From contig NZ_QCZG01000021.1 of NCBI RefSeq assembly GCF_003097615.1, forward strand, positions 1 through 64,000: a stretch of DNA of 64,000 nucleotides. The letters run 5' to 3'. Of the stretch, positions 18,096 through 27,319 are shown piece after piece. The position numbers were made by a program, and so were the translations under genes. Under the pieces are notes generated by a model that did no database searches, had not been told where the DNA came from, and worked only from the letters and a program-made list of their open reading frames with translations. Position 1 is the stretch's first letter, and each line of letters begins with the position of its first letter. The stretch comes from Pueribacillus theae. Its GTDB lineage: Bacteria > Bacillota > Bacilli > Bacillales > UBA6769.

Positions 18096-18268
18096 AAACG
18101 TATAATCCTCCAAATTAAAATAGATAACTACAGCAAAGCTTAAGCGATTTATGGTAGTTAGTCAATGAATTGGAGTGTATGAAAGAGCAATTAAATACAT
18201 GCATTTTGAAAAATTTGGGTATGGTATAGAAAGAAACTAGCCGAACAGTGAAAAGGAGTGTAAGAGCT

Positions 18269-20431
18269 ATGCCCGGTTCGACTCTTTTGTTTGTTATTTT
18301 TGTGCTTGCGGCGACCGCTGTGATTGCTTACGGTGTTTATGCTTTTGTTTACAGTATTTACATTAGATACCGGTACATGTCACTTGGACAAAAATCTGAA
18401 GAACACCATGATTGGGACGAGCGGTTACGGGTTACCTTTCGTCAAGTGTTAGGCCATTCGAAAATTTTAAAAGATCGAAAAAGCGGAATCATGCATCTTT
18501 TTATCTTTTACGGCTTTTTTGTTGTTCAGCTGGGTGCATTTGAGCTTATTATTAAAGGATTTGTGCCTGATTTCCGCTGGCCGTTTGGTGGTTTGTATCC
18601 GTTTTATACGTTATCACAGGAATTTACGGTCATGGCTGTTATCGTAGCCATTCTTTATGCTGCTTATAGACGTTTTATTGAAAGACTGCCACGTTTGAAA
18701 CCAAATTTGAAAGCAACGCTTGTCATTTATTTTATCGCTGGCCTTATGTTGAGCGTTCTTCTCAGTTTAGCATTTGAAGCGATTTGGCTTGGACTTGAAC
18801 CGAGCTGGATACGTCCATTCAGCTCCGTTTTCCAGCTGCTATTCAGTTTTTTCCCGCCGAGTGCTGCGCATTGGCTCTTTTATTTCTTTTGGTGGGCTCA
18901 TTTGCTTATTTTGCTCTCCTTTATGGTTTACGTGCCGCAGTCAAAGCATGCCCATTTGTTGTTTGCGCCATTTAATATACTGTTTTCGAGGATGGGGCCG
19001 CCGAGCAAAATGCAGCCGATTGATTTCACAGATGAAACAGCAGAAGAATTTGGCGTCGGACGTGTTGAACAGTTTACGAGAGGTGAACTGCTGGATACGT
19101 ATGCTTGCGTGGAGTGTGGACGCTGTACGAATATGTGTCCAGGTTCGAATACTGGAAAAATGCTTTCTCCAATGCATATTATGACGAAAATCCGCGACCA
19201 TTTGAATGAAAAAGGAGAGGTCATTACATCGAAATCCCCTTGGACGACAGGGAGAATATTAGGCAATCCGAAAGGCATGGTTCATGCGATGGAAGATGTT
19301 CCGTTTGCCCACGGAGCGCCTGACGGATTCCAGCCTGATCCAGAGCTGCACACTGACATTCGCCCGACACTTCACAATCAAGCAAAATCTTTTCACTTAA
19401 AAGACGGAGATGTGATGAAAATCAATTTGATCGGCGATGTTGTTACGGAGCAGGAAATATGGGCTTGTACGACATGCCGCAACTGTGAGGATCAATGTCC
19501 GGTGGGCAATGAACACCTGTCACTCATTTACGGAATGCGCCGCCATCTTGTGTTGACACAAGGCAGCATGCCGGCAGAAGCACAGCGGATGATGAGCAAT
19601 ATTGAACGGCAAAGCAATCCGTGGGGTTTGAGCCGAAAAGACCGTGTAAAGTGGCGGGAGGAGCGGCCTGATCTTACGATTCCAACGGTTAAAGAAACAG
19701 ACGATTTTGAGTATCTCTTTTGGGTTGGTTCAATGGCTTCTTATGATGATCGTTCCAAAAAAATCGCTTTTGACTTTGTAAAAATTATGAATGAAGCCGG
19801 AATTAAGTTTGCCATCCTTGGAAACCAGGAAAAAAGCACGGGCGATACGGTACGAAGACTTGGAAATGAGTATCTGTTCCAAGATTTGGCGGAGAAAAAT
19901 ATTAAAACGATTGAAAAGTACAACGTAAAGAAAATTGTTACGATTGACCCTCACATTTATAACGTTTTAAAAAACGAATACCCCGATTTTGGGCTAAAGG
20001 ATGTTGAGATCTATCATCATACACAATTAATTGAACGTTTACTTAAAGAAAATAAGTTGCCATTAACGAAAGAAGTAAACGAACGGGTTGTTTATCATGA
20101 TTCTTGCTATATTGGCCGTTATAACGGGATTTATGACGTGCCAAGAAGCATATTGAAATCCATTCCCGGCGTCACCCTTCTTGAAATGGGACGGAATAAA
20201 GAAGACGGCATGTGCTGCGGTGCAGGCGGAGGCCGGATGTGGATGGAAGAAGACGAAGGGCTACGGGTGAATGAAACAAGGGTGAAGCAAGCAATGAACA
20301 GGGAACCGACAATAATCGGCTCGAATTGCCCGTATTGCTTAACAATGATGAGCGATGGGGTAAAAGCGTTGGATGCACAGAATGTTGGGACATTTGATCT
20401 GGCGGAGCTTGTCGTCAAAGCGATGGGTTAA
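18269..20431 (+). CDS. fadF: FadF-type membrane iron-sulfur oxidoreductase
   Basis: A 720-aa protein thought to pass electrons from electron-transfer flavoprotein to the quinone pool during fatty acid oxidation. N-terminal five to six transmembrane helices (about 1-240) are followed by two 4Fe-4S motifs, CVECGRCTNMCPG (about 278) and CTTCRNCEDQCPVG (about 400), then two CCG-type domains (HDSCYIGRYNG about 610, MCCGAGGG about 648) like heterodisulfide reductase subunit D. The architecture matches YwjF/FadF of Bacillus subtilis. GGAG lies 10 nt before ATG 18269; GTG 18248 would place the RBS inside the gene. It would serve the acyl-CoA dehydrogenases at 56-58.7 kb. Confidence 0.88.
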   Translation: MPGSTLLFVIFVLAATAVIAYGVYAFVYSIYIRYRYMSLGQKSEEHHDWDERLRVTFRQVLGHSKILKDRKSGIMHLFIFYGFFVVQLGAFELIIKGFVPDFRWPFGGLYPFYTLSQEFTVMAVIVAILYAAYRRFIERLPRLKPNLKATLVIYFIAGLMLSVLLSLAFEAIWLGLEPSWIRPFSSVFQLLFSFFPPSAAHWLFYFFWWAHLLILLSFMVYVPQSKHAHLLFAPFNILFSRMGPPSKMQPIDFTDETAEEFGVGRVEQFTRGELLDTYACVECGRCTNMCPGSNTGKMLSPMHIMTKIRDHLNEKGEVITSKSPWTTGRILGNPKGMVHAMEDVPFAHGAPDGFQPDPELHTDIRPTLHNQAKSFHLKDGDVMKINLIGDVVTEQEIWACTTCRNCEDQCPVGNEHLSLIYGMRRHLVLTQGSMPAEAQRMMSNIERQSNPWGLSRKDRVKWREERPDLTIPTVKETDDFEYLFWVGSMASYDDRSKKIAFDFVKIMNEAGIKFAILGNQEKSTGDTVRRLGNEYLFQDLAEKNIKTIEKYNVKKIVTIDPHIYNVLKNEYPDFGLKDVEIYHHTQLIERLLKENKLPLTKEVNERVVYHDSCYIGRYNGIYDVPRSILKSIPGVTLLEMGRNKEDGMCCGAGGGRMWMEEDEGLRVNETRVKQAMNREPTIIGSNCPYCLTMMSDGVKALDAQNVGTFDLAELVVKAMG

Positions 20432-20482
20432 AATTAAGGGGACAGACCGAAAAGCTGTTTCAAATCGAAACGGTAAAAAGTA

Positions 20483-20525
20483 AAACCCAAGAATGGTTAT
20501 ATATCAACAACATTCTTGGGTTTTT
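20483..20525 (+). terminator. Terminator of fadF
   Basis: A perfect 13-bp stem AAACCCAAGAATG / CATTCTTGGGTTT with further T, ending the fadF transcript. Confidence 0.9.
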
Positions 20526-20634
20526 GATTTTGCTCAAAGTCGACTTTTAAGAAAGCCTCTTTTTCATTCAGTAAAAAAGACGAGCAACATATTATTATTT
20601 TTCTTAATTTTTCGCTTATATGTTAATAAAAATA

Positions 20635-20648
20635 CTCTATACTAGTAT
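20635..20648. repeat. 14-bp direct repeat, left copy
   Basis: CTCTATACTAGTAT, identical to 21098-21111 on the other side of the YugN-like gene. In this copy it extends to a 12-bp perfect palindrome, TATACTAGTATA. Confidence 0.8.
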
Positions 20649-20661
20649 ATGCCGATATCGT

Positions 20662-21087
20662 TTACGAGTGTAATAATTCACTCGCCGAATTCAATAAGTG
20701 TTCGATTGCTTCTTCACCTTCTTTTTCCCATTTGCTCTTATCCCTTATTTGTCCGTCTTTATCCAAAGGCTCTTGAAATTGATTGAATCCGGTGGTGGTT
20801 AGTAATGAATTTTCATTGTAATCTAAACCGATATTTACAACATGCTTAATGACATAGGGCGTTTCAAATTCGATATATGCTTTAGAATGATCCAAGGCTC
20901 CATCCAATACCTTAAAAGGGATTCTTAAATAGATCGTTTCCCCGCCTTCTCTCCATAAAATTCCATCAAACTTCCCTTGATGATAGTCAAAATTACTGCA
21001 AAAACTACACCCATGGGACTGAAATATATCTCGAACAATACCAAAATAGGCTTTTTTTCCTTCAATAGCTGAGTTTAATTTAATCAA
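20662..21087 (-). CDS. YugN-like family protein
   Basis: A soluble 141-aa protein resembling the YugN-like family of Bacillaceae, whose function is unknown. Typical stretches are the N-terminal KLNSAIEGKKAYFG, then IYLRIPFKVLDG, IKHVVNIGLDY and LLTTTGFNQFQEPLDKDG, followed by a charged helical tail. ATG 21093 directly abuts GAGGTGA, so TTG 21087, six nt further on, is the more probable start. No operon partner. It is bounded on both sides by a 14-bp direct repeat, so it may be an inserted cassette. Confidence 0.65.
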   Translation of the reverse strand: MIKLNSAIEGKKAYFGIVRDIFQSHGCSFCSNFDYHQGKFDGILWREGGETIYLRIPFKVLDGALDHSKAYIEFETPYVIKHVVNIGLDYNENSLLTTTGFNQFQEPLDKDGQIRDKSKWEKEGEEAIEHLLNSASELLHS

Positions 21088-21097
21088 TATCATTCAC

Positions 21098-21111
21098 CTC
21101 TATACTAGTAT
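21098..21111. repeat. 14-bp direct repeat, right copy
   Basis: CTCTATACTAGTAT, the second copy, directly before the ribosome binding site of the YugN-like gene. See 20635-20648. Confidence 0.8.
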
Positions 21112-21280
21112 TTTCAAAAAATGGAAAAAGATACATAAAGGATAAAATATCGAAAAATAAAATACCTTTTCCATAATTAGGTGAACATATTGAACATTTT
21201 GGGGAACCAGAGTATGGAAAGTTACGAAATTTCATCATGTTGATCATTTACTTGATGCAAAACATCAGGATTTTAACGAT

Positions 21281-23524
21281 TTATTCCAGGTTATATTCAG
21301 TACTTGCTTTTTGAACATTGTCCTTCTTCCATCGTTTACCCGGCCAAAAGGCGAAACGGCCAAGAACGGCAGTAATTGCAGGCACGAGAAGTGGACGAAC
21401 GATAAATGTATCTAAAAGCACACCTATTGCTGTAACAATACCAAATTGAACAAGCACTTGTATGGGTAGGGTCGTCAAAACAGCGAATGTTCCTGCTAAA
21501 ATGAGACCTGCCGATGTGATGACACTTCCAGTTTGGGATACACCGTTGGCGACAGCATCAAGATGGGTTTGAGTATGTTTCTTCTTCCATATTTCCGAAA
21601 CCATAAAAATATTATAATCCTCACCCAATGCAACAAGGAAGACAAAAGCATATAAAGGAATTGCACCTTGAATAGCAGGAGCTCCCAACCCAAAGTGAAG
21701 AATGAGCCAACCTGCACCTAGTGCAGAGAAGAATGATAAAACAACAGTTAAAACGAGATAAATCATTGCGATGATTGAGCGTAAATATAACAGCAACAAC
21801 AAAGAGATAATACAAATCATAACAGGGATAATAACAGATTGATCCCGTTCTGTTGTTATTTTTGTATCATATAATGAAGCTGTCTCTCCTCCGATCCAAA
21901 AATGGCTTTCGGCATCTTGGATATCTGCACTTGTTAACCCTTTTTTTAAATGACTTCTTATCTCTGGGATCCAGCTTATCGCTTTCATTGAATAGGGATT
22001 TTCATCCAAGGATACTTCGTACATTTGCAATTGATGGTTAGACTTTCCTTTCATTGGACTGGTGACTTCCGTTACGAAAGAAAGTTGTTCCAATTCTTCT
22101 TTTAACGGGATGTCTTTTCCATCAGTATCTACAACAATTTGTACAGGTGCTAGTTCTCCAGGAGAAAAATGATTGGAGATTAAATCAAACCCTTCTCTTG
22201 AGGGCATGTCTTTAGGAAAAGATTCTAATAAATCGTACGTATAATGAATACGTGGAAAAACTGAAGCTAAACCTCCCAATAGAATCAGTGTTGCAATGAT
22301 AACTGTCCATGGCCGATCGGTTACGAGGCGACCAAGCCCTTTGCTGAAAAACCCTTCCGATTTTCTAACCTTTATCGGTTTTCCCTTCTTTTTAGCAAGT
22401 TCTTCGGTCATTATTTCCGTTCTTGGAATAAACGGAAAAAACGCCACTCTTCCAAAAATGGCAAGCAACGCTGGAAGAAGTGTTAAGGCTGCAATCCCCA
22501 TCAAGAAAACAGCGAGACTAAATGGCACGGCAAACCGATGGAAAGAACCGTAATGCGCAAGCAATAATGTCCCTAACCCAATAACAACAGTTAAAGCGCT
22601 CATTATAATGGCTCCACCTGATTCTTTAACCGCATGCTGCAATGCCTTGAATTTGTTTTCCTCATAAAGCAAAAGTTTCCGGTATCTAGAGATCAGGAAT
22701 AAACAATAATCTGTCCCTGCTCCGAACAGAAGGACGGTCATAATCGAAATACCTTGGGCATCAGCCGTAATCCACCCATTATCGGCTAAAAAACCAAGGG
22801 TTGGGCTAATGATCCCATAAGCAAACCCCACTACAATCAAAGGCAATACCGCCAAAAGAGGTGAACGGTAGAGAAGAATTAATAGAACTAAAACGAGAAG
22901 TACAGTTGCTGCTAATAATTTTACATCGGCTTGACTAAATAAATTCACTGCATCCGTTTGAATTCCTACTGGCCCTGATAAACGAACATGTAAACCTGAA
23001 TCGGATAGCTTTCTTTTAAAAGGATCTTCGTTAACCGTGCTTTTGACGATATTCTTAAGTTCATCCATATTATCTTGAAGAATTTCCGTTCCCGCATTTT
23101 CATTAAAAAATACTGGAGTAACTAAAGTCGTACCATCTTTTGAAACACTTTGCGCAAGTGCTTGTTCGGGAATCGTATCAAATGGCGGTAGAGTGCTTTG
23201 TTCTTTTATTGGATTTGCCTTCAGCTGTTTATAAACGTTTTGTATCGCTTCATAGTCTTGATTGTTTAACTGATTATCTCTGTGCCATACGATCAGTACG
23301 GGATTCCCGGCATCGTTTGGAAATTCCTTTTTGATAAGTTTGTTTGCTTGTTGTGACGCGGATGTATCAGGAAGGTCTGCTGCTGTATCGTCTTCGACCT
23401 TATTGATAGCTGGCCATGTGTAAGATAAAACAACGGTTAGAAGTACCCAGATTAAGAGCGTGATCCACCGTGTTTTTGCACCTCCTACGAATGTTCCCCA
23501 TGAATCTAGAGGATGTTTTTTCAT
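21281..23524 (-). CDS. MMPL/RND-family exporter (YdfJ-like)
   Basis: A 747-aa membrane exporter of the MMPL branch of the RND superfamily. It has two repeats, each of one N-terminal helix, a large extracytoplasmic loop (about 40-190 and 430-530) and five to six further helices. GAGTDYCLFLISRYRK in the first half and ALGEDYNIFMVSEIWKK in the second are the paired motifs with the proton-relay Asp. The gene is divergent from a TetR regulator, the usual layout for a drug- or lipid-responsive exporter. RBS AAAGGA precedes ATG 23524. Substrate unknown. Confidence 0.88.
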   Translation of the reverse strand: MKKHPLDSWGTFVGGAKTRWITLLIWVLLTVVLSYTWPAINKVEDDTAADLPDTSASQQANKLIKKEFPNDAGNPVLIVWHRDNQLNNQDYEAIQNVYKQLKANPIKEQSTLPPFDTIPEQALAQSVSKDGTTLVTPVFFNENAGTEILQDNMDELKNIVKSTVNEDPFKRKLSDSGLHVRLSGPVGIQTDAVNLFSQADVKLLAATVLLVLVLLILLYRSPLLAVLPLIVVGFAYGIISPTLGFLADNGWITADAQGISIMTVLLFGAGTDYCLFLISRYRKLLLYEENKFKALQHAVKESGGAIIMSALTVVIGLGTLLLAHYGSFHRFAVPFSLAVFLMGIAALTLLPALLAIFGRVAFFPFIPRTEIMTEELAKKKGKPIKVRKSEGFFSKGLGRLVTDRPWTVIIATLILLGGLASVFPRIHYTYDLLESFPKDMPSREGFDLISNHFSPGELAPVQIVVDTDGKDIPLKEELEQLSFVTEVTSPMKGKSNHQLQMYEVSLDENPYSMKAISWIPEIRSHLKKGLTSADIQDAESHFWIGGETASLYDTKITTERDQSVIIPVMICIISLLLLLYLRSIIAMIYLVLTVVLSFFSALGAGWLILHFGLGAPAIQGAIPLYAFVFLVALGEDYNIFMVSEIWKKKHTQTHLDAVANGVSQTGSVITSAGLILAGTFAVLTTLPIQVLVQFGIVTAIGVLLDTFIVRPLLVPAITAVLGRFAFWPGKRWKKDNVQKASTEYNLE

Positions 23525-23559
23525 AAAAGTGTCATTCCTTTCGCTAATTTGCGGTTATA

Positions 23560-23591
23560 GATAATTATATATACTGGATAGTTAATTATTC
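23560..23591. promoter_or_regulatory. Inverted repeat over the mmpL promoter, probable TetR operator
   Basis: GATAATTA (23560-23567) and TAATTATT (23583-23590) form an imperfect inverted repeat. It covers a minus-strand promoter, TTGAAT (23588-23593), 18 nt, TATAAT (23564-23569), of the exporter and lies next to the -10-like TATACT at 23601-23606 for the regulator, so one protein could control both. Confidence 0.5.
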
Positions 23592-23640
23592 AAGGTGTGT
23601 TATACTATTTTTGACTATTGTTAAGTTAGGAGAGACATCA

Positions 23641-24258
23641 ATGCAACGGGAATACCGCCCCCTTGGGAGACCGCGTCACGATAAACAGGCAAAGCCAACA
23701 AAAGCAATGATTTTAGACGTAGCTACTCAATTGTTTCTTGAACAAGGCTATCAGGTAGTTTCCATGGATGATGTTGCAAAGAAATGTGGAGTAACCAAGG
23801 CAACTGTTTATTACTACTATGCAACGAAAGCCGATCTTTTTACCGATGCGATGATCCAAATGATGATCCGGATTAGGAAAAGAATTGATGAAATTCTTTC
23901 CGCAGGCAAACCTCTCAAAGAACGATTACTAGAAATTGCCAAGGCACATTTGGAAGCAACAATTAATATTGATTTAAACGCCTTTATGAAAGAACCCCAA
24001 AATTTCTTATCTGATGAGCAATTACAGCAGATAAAAGAAACAGAAGAAAAAATGTATGAAGTACTGGAGCAAGCTTTAAAGGATGCGATGGAGAAGGGAG
24101 AAATTTCTCAAGGTTCCTCTCGTTTAGGAGCGCATGCCTTTGTAGCTATGCTAACAATCGGAAATTATAAGGATGCTGGCGGACAACCTATTTTTCCGTC
24201 ATTAGATGAAATGGCAGAACAAATTGTTAATTTTTATTGGAATGGTTTAGGAAATTAA
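23641..24258 (+). CDS. TetR/AcrR-family transcriptional regulator
   Basis: A 205-aa repressor. The N-terminal helix-turn-helix domain (about 20-66) reads AMILDVATQLFLEQGYQVVSMDDVAKKCGVTKATVYYYYATKADLF in shape, with the YYYYATK recognition end; the C-terminal ligand domain is unique. GGAGAG precedes ATG 23641; ten upstream codons in frame have no site. Divergent from the MMPL exporter over a 116-bp spacer with a candidate operator, so probably its ligand-responsive repressor and autoregulated. Confidence 0.88.
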   Translation: MQREYRPLGRPRHDKQAKPTKAMILDVATQLFLEQGYQVVSMDDVAKKCGVTKATVYYYYATKADLFTDAMIQMMIRIRKRIDEILSAGKPLKERLLEIAKAHLEATINIDLNAFMKEPQNFLSDEQLQQIKETEEKMYEVLEQALKDAMEKGEISQGSSRLGAHAFVAMLTIGNYKDAGGQPIFPSLDEMAEQIVNFYWNGLGN

Positions 24259-24317
24259 CCTTACTTAAAACATTTTGTAAGATGATATACTAGCTGTAGC
24301 AAAAGGAGGAATAAACG

Positions 24318-24767
24318 GTGGATAAATTTATGGAGCGCGCAGTTCAGCTTGCTGCCAGGAATGTCAATGAGGGCGGGCAGCCGTTTGGCGCGGTGCTTGT
24401 GAAAAATGGACAAATCATTGCAGAAGGCGTGAATGAATTACACAAAACCTATGATGTCAGTGGTCATGCAGAATTGCTCGCAATCCGCCGAGCCCAAGAA
24501 AAGCTGCAAGCTGCTACTTTAGAAGACTGCATCATGTATGCAAGCGGAGAACCGTGCCCGATGTGCTTGACGGCGATTTATTTTGCAGGGATCACTAAAG
24601 TGTATTACTGTGAATCAATTGAAGATGCGGCTGCCGCAGGACTCGGCAAATCAACCTTCATTTATGAGGAATTAAAAAAAACGAAAGAGGAACGCTCAAT
24701 TGATATTGCCCACATGCCGCTGGAAAAGAAAGAAAAGAGCCCGATGAAGCTATGGATTGAAGGTTAA
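24318..24767 (+). CDS. Nucleoside/nucleobase deaminase (GuaD-like)
   Basis: A zinc deaminase of the cytidine-deaminase fold (149 aa). The catalytic HAE is in SGHAELLAIRRA (about residues 54-56) and the zinc Cys pair in EPCPMC (about 82-87). Length and the C-terminal part (FIYEELKKTKEERSID...SPMKLWIEG) resemble guanine deaminase GuaD of Bacillus subtilis more than the tRNA deaminase TadA or CDA. GTG 24318 after AAGGAGG. The fructosamine kinase gene begins 5 bp after its stop, so the two are one transcript. The base acted on is not certain. Confidence 0.83.
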   Translation: MDKFMERAVQLAARNVNEGGQPFGAVLVKNGQIIAEGVNELHKTYDVSGHAELLAIRRAQEKLQAATLEDCIMYASGEPCPMCLTAIYFAGITKVYYCESIEDAAAAGLGKSTFIYEELKKTKEERSIDIAHMPLEKKEKSPMKLWIEG

Positions 24768-24772
24768 GCGTA

Positions 24773-25636
24773 ATGGATCCAGCCATAAAAAAAGCGCTGC
24801 AAAAAGCCGGGGATGCCTCCATTTTAATACAGGCAAAGAGGGTGCACGGCGGTTCAATCAATGATAGCTATTATATCGAAACGGAGAAACGCAAATATTT
24901 TATTAAATATAATAAAAGGTCTCCCGAACGTTTTTTTGAAATGGAAGCAAAAGGATTGGAGCAAATTAGGAAAACGGACACGATAAAAGTACCGGACGTT
25001 CTTTCCTTTTCCGATGAAGAGAGCAATGGATTTCTTGCATTGGAATGGATCGACGGCAAAAAGAATGACGGCACGGAGAAAAGGCTTGGCGAACAGCTTG
25101 CCGCTTTTCATTCCACTTTTGGCAAGAAACATGGTTTTGAAGACGATACGTTTATCGGCCATTTGCCGCAACCGAACGGTTTGTACATAAGTTGGCTTGA
25201 TTATTATAGGGACAAACGGTTAAAAGCGCAAGTAAAGCTAGGAATCGAAAGAAACCACATAGGCGGGAAGCGGAAGAAGCAACTTGTTAAGTTAGTGGAA
25301 AACTTGGGAAATTGGATTCCAAATGAAGTGAAGCCTTCTTATTTGCATGGTGACTTGTGGAATGGAAACTGGCTAGTCGGCCCAGAAGGGGAGCCGTATG
25401 TTATTGATCCGTCATTTTTGTATGGCGATCGGCAATTTGAGATTGCATTCACTGAGCTTTTCGGCGGCTATTCTCGTGATTTTTACGATGCTTATCAAGC
25501 GAGCTTTCCTTTGTCTTCGGACTATGGCGAAATTAAATCTCTCTATCAACTTTACTATTTGTTAGTACACTTAAATATGTTCGGTGAAGCGTACGGTCCA
25601 AGTGTTGATGCGATTTTAAATAAATACGTGCCATAA
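24773..25636 (+). CDS. Fructosamine/ketosamine kinase family protein
   Basis: A 287-aa phosphotransferase of the fructosamine-3-kinase family within the protein-kinase/APH fold. It shows VHGGSINDSYYIET (nucleotide loop), the ATP Lys in KYFIKYN, the catalytic HGDLWNGN (about residues 191-198) and VIDPS for the metal Asp. Such enzymes phosphorylate sugar-amine adducts and lead to deglycation. Located 5 bp after the deaminase gene; glycated nucleosides or bases would be one link between them, but that is inference. Confidence 0.85.
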   Translation: MDPAIKKALQKAGDASILIQAKRVHGGSINDSYYIETEKRKYFIKYNKRSPERFFEMEAKGLEQIRKTDTIKVPDVLSFSDEESNGFLALEWIDGKKNDGTEKRLGEQLAAFHSTFGKKHGFEDDTFIGHLPQPNGLYISWLDYYRDKRLKAQVKLGIERNHIGGKRKKQLVKLVENLGNWIPNEVKPSYLHGDLWNGNWLVGPEGEPYVIDPSFLYGDRQFEIAFTELFGGYSRDFYDAYQASFPLSSDYGEIKSLYQLYYLLVHLNMFGEAYGPSVDAILNKYVP

Positions 25637-25675
25637 AAAGAAGAATGGGCTTACTTGATTCAGCTCATTCTTCTT
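25636..25675. terminator. Bidirectional terminator
   Basis: AAGAAGAATG-GCT pairs with AGC-CATTCTTCTT between the converging fructosamine kinase and MFS genes, with A- and T-rich flanks. Confidence 0.75.
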
Positions 25676-25678
25676 TCT

Positions 25679-26887
25679 TTATGATGACTCTCCTTTCGAT
25701 GGAACAGATACAAATTCGTTTCGACCCGCGCCGATTCCGGCTCCACACATTGCAACAGCAACAATAACCAAGGTCATCATTGAAGCTGTCCATGACAAGG
25801 TTTTATCGAAAAGAAACCCGATGAAAATTGGCCCGACTGCGGCCAACAAGTAACCAAAAGATTGCGCCATTCCTGAAAGCGAAGCTGCCTCGCTTGCATC
25901 CGCCGCCCGAAGGCTGAGAAAAGCAAGTGAAAGACTAATGCTTGATCCTTGGGCAAAACCAATGAAAATAACAGATAAAACTGCAAACATCAAGTTGCTG
26001 CTTATAAAGAGACCGACCAAACCTATGATATAGAGGAAGCTCACTGTGACAACAATCCCCTTTTGATTCGAAAGCTTGTCCGCAAGCATAGGTGTTATAA
26101 ATGTCGATGGCAAGCCTGCAAATTGCATGATAGCCAAAAGCCAACCCGCTGCGGCGACGGTTATTCCCTGGGAATGGAGAATATCCGGCAGCCATGCGAT
26201 CGTACAGTAGAACAAAAAAGATTGCAGTCCCATAAAAAGTGTAACCTGCCATGCAAGTGTCGAACGAAGGAGGGATTGCCGCTTTTGTACTGTCTGGCGT
26301 ATCTGGCCGATTTTATTCTGCTTGCCTAGTTGCGGTGACCATAAAAGCAATGCAATGAAAGCCAAAGCAGCCCATATGGCTAGAGATGTTTGCCAGCCAA
26401 GGCCAAACGTTTGGGCTAAAGGAACGCTTACTCCAGATGCTGAAGCGGCAAAAATCCCCATAGATGTAGAATATACACTCGTTACAACGCCAACTTTCGT
26501 AGGGTACCTTTCTTTTACAATACTAGGAAGAAGGACATTACAAATTGCAACGCCCAATCCGATTAAAAATGTTCCTAATAACAAGGTTTCAATTAAACCA
26601 ATGGAACGGATGCCAATTCCAACCGCCAAAAGAATCAGCCCAAGGAAAATCGTTCTTTCATTGCTGATCCTTTTTCCAATCTTTGGGGCAAGCGGGGATA
26701 GGGCCGCAAAAGAAAGTAAAGGAAGCGTCGTAATGAAACCCGCGACACCGTTTGAAATGCCCAAATCATTACGAATGAATGGAATAAGTGGGCCAACAGA
26801 TGTAATTGCGGGGCGCAAATTAAAAGCAACAAAAATAATTCCAATGATAAGAAACGCTCGACGAGCATCATTTGCTGGCGATTGCAT
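25679..26887 (-). CDS. CynX/NimT-type MFS transporter
   Basis: A 402-aa major facilitator with 12 predicted helices. NLRPAITSVGPLIPFIRNDLG near the N-terminus is characteristic of the CynX/NimT (YycB) group, transporters linked to cyanate and 2-nitroimidazole. The loop between helices 6 and 7 is basic. RBS AAAGG before ATG 26887. Monocistronic and convergent with the upstream plus-strand pair. Substrate unknown. Confidence 0.85.
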   Translation of the reverse strand: MQSPANDARRAFLIIGIIFVAFNLRPAITSVGPLIPFIRNDLGISNGVAGFITTLPLLSFAALSPLAPKIGKRISNERTIFLGLILLAVGIGIRSIGLIETLLLGTFLIGLGVAICNVLLPSIVKERYPTKVGVVTSVYSTSMGIFAASASGVSVPLAQTFGLGWQTSLAIWAALAFIALLLWSPQLGKQNKIGQIRQTVQKRQSLLRSTLAWQVTLFMGLQSFLFYCTIAWLPDILHSQGITVAAAGWLLAIMQFAGLPSTFITPMLADKLSNQKGIVVTVSFLYIIGLVGLFISSNLMFAVLSVIFIGFAQGSSISLSLAFLSLRAADASEAASLSGMAQSFGYLLAAVGPIFIGFLFDKTLSWTASMMTLVIVAVAMCGAGIGAGRNEFVSVPSKGESS

Positions 26888-27319
26888 AGTTATTAGCCTT
26901 TCTTTTTACAAAATGAGTTACTCAGTTTGTTTTACCATAGAAAACGAATGCAAACAACAAAATATAAATAAAATGAATTAATGATTTTTTTCGAATATTT
27001 GATATAATAAACCTGCTAACTAAAAAAGAGGTATTTCTTTGTTGTATTTCTTGGTTCATGCGCAATCGAATTAAAGATGGATCTCACCAAAAACATAGGC
27101 AGCCGCGTTTAATACTCAAATTAGGATTTTCTGTACTAACGTTAACAGTCTTTTAAAACCAGTTTTATTTGCGGAAATTGTTGAATAGTATGTAAAGAAG
27201 CATATGATTCTTGTCGCTGCCATTCGCGTTTTAAATGATTATACGATAGGAAAGGTAAAGAAGGTTTGAAAGGCGTGTTCTTTATTACAGTATTAAGGAT
27301 TGGTTAGGAGGAAAAAAGC
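26888..27319. other. 432-bp intergenic region before cstA
   Basis: Separates the divergent MFS and cstA genes. It contains an 11-bp palindrome TGAGTTACTCA (26914-26924) close to the MFS start, and a plus-strand TATAAT (27003-27008), which would give cstA a leader of about 300 nt. A 32-codon frame at 27058-27156 (basic then hydrophobic) has no ribosome binding site. I recognise no riboswitch and no clear cre site. Confidence 0.6.

Noticed and set aside
18774-19184. 136-codon frame inside fadF
   Set aside because: Out-of-frame shadow of fadF, whose own frame carries intact 4Fe-4S motifs.
26322-26981. 219-codon plus-strand frame
   Set aside because: It is antisense to the CynX-type MFS gene, is basic and Pro/Ile-rich as antisense of membrane genes usually is, and lacks a start signal.
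27058-27156. 32-codon frame (basic then hydrophobic) in the cstA leader
   Set aside because: No ribosome binding site. Kept only as a possibility within the intergenic note.
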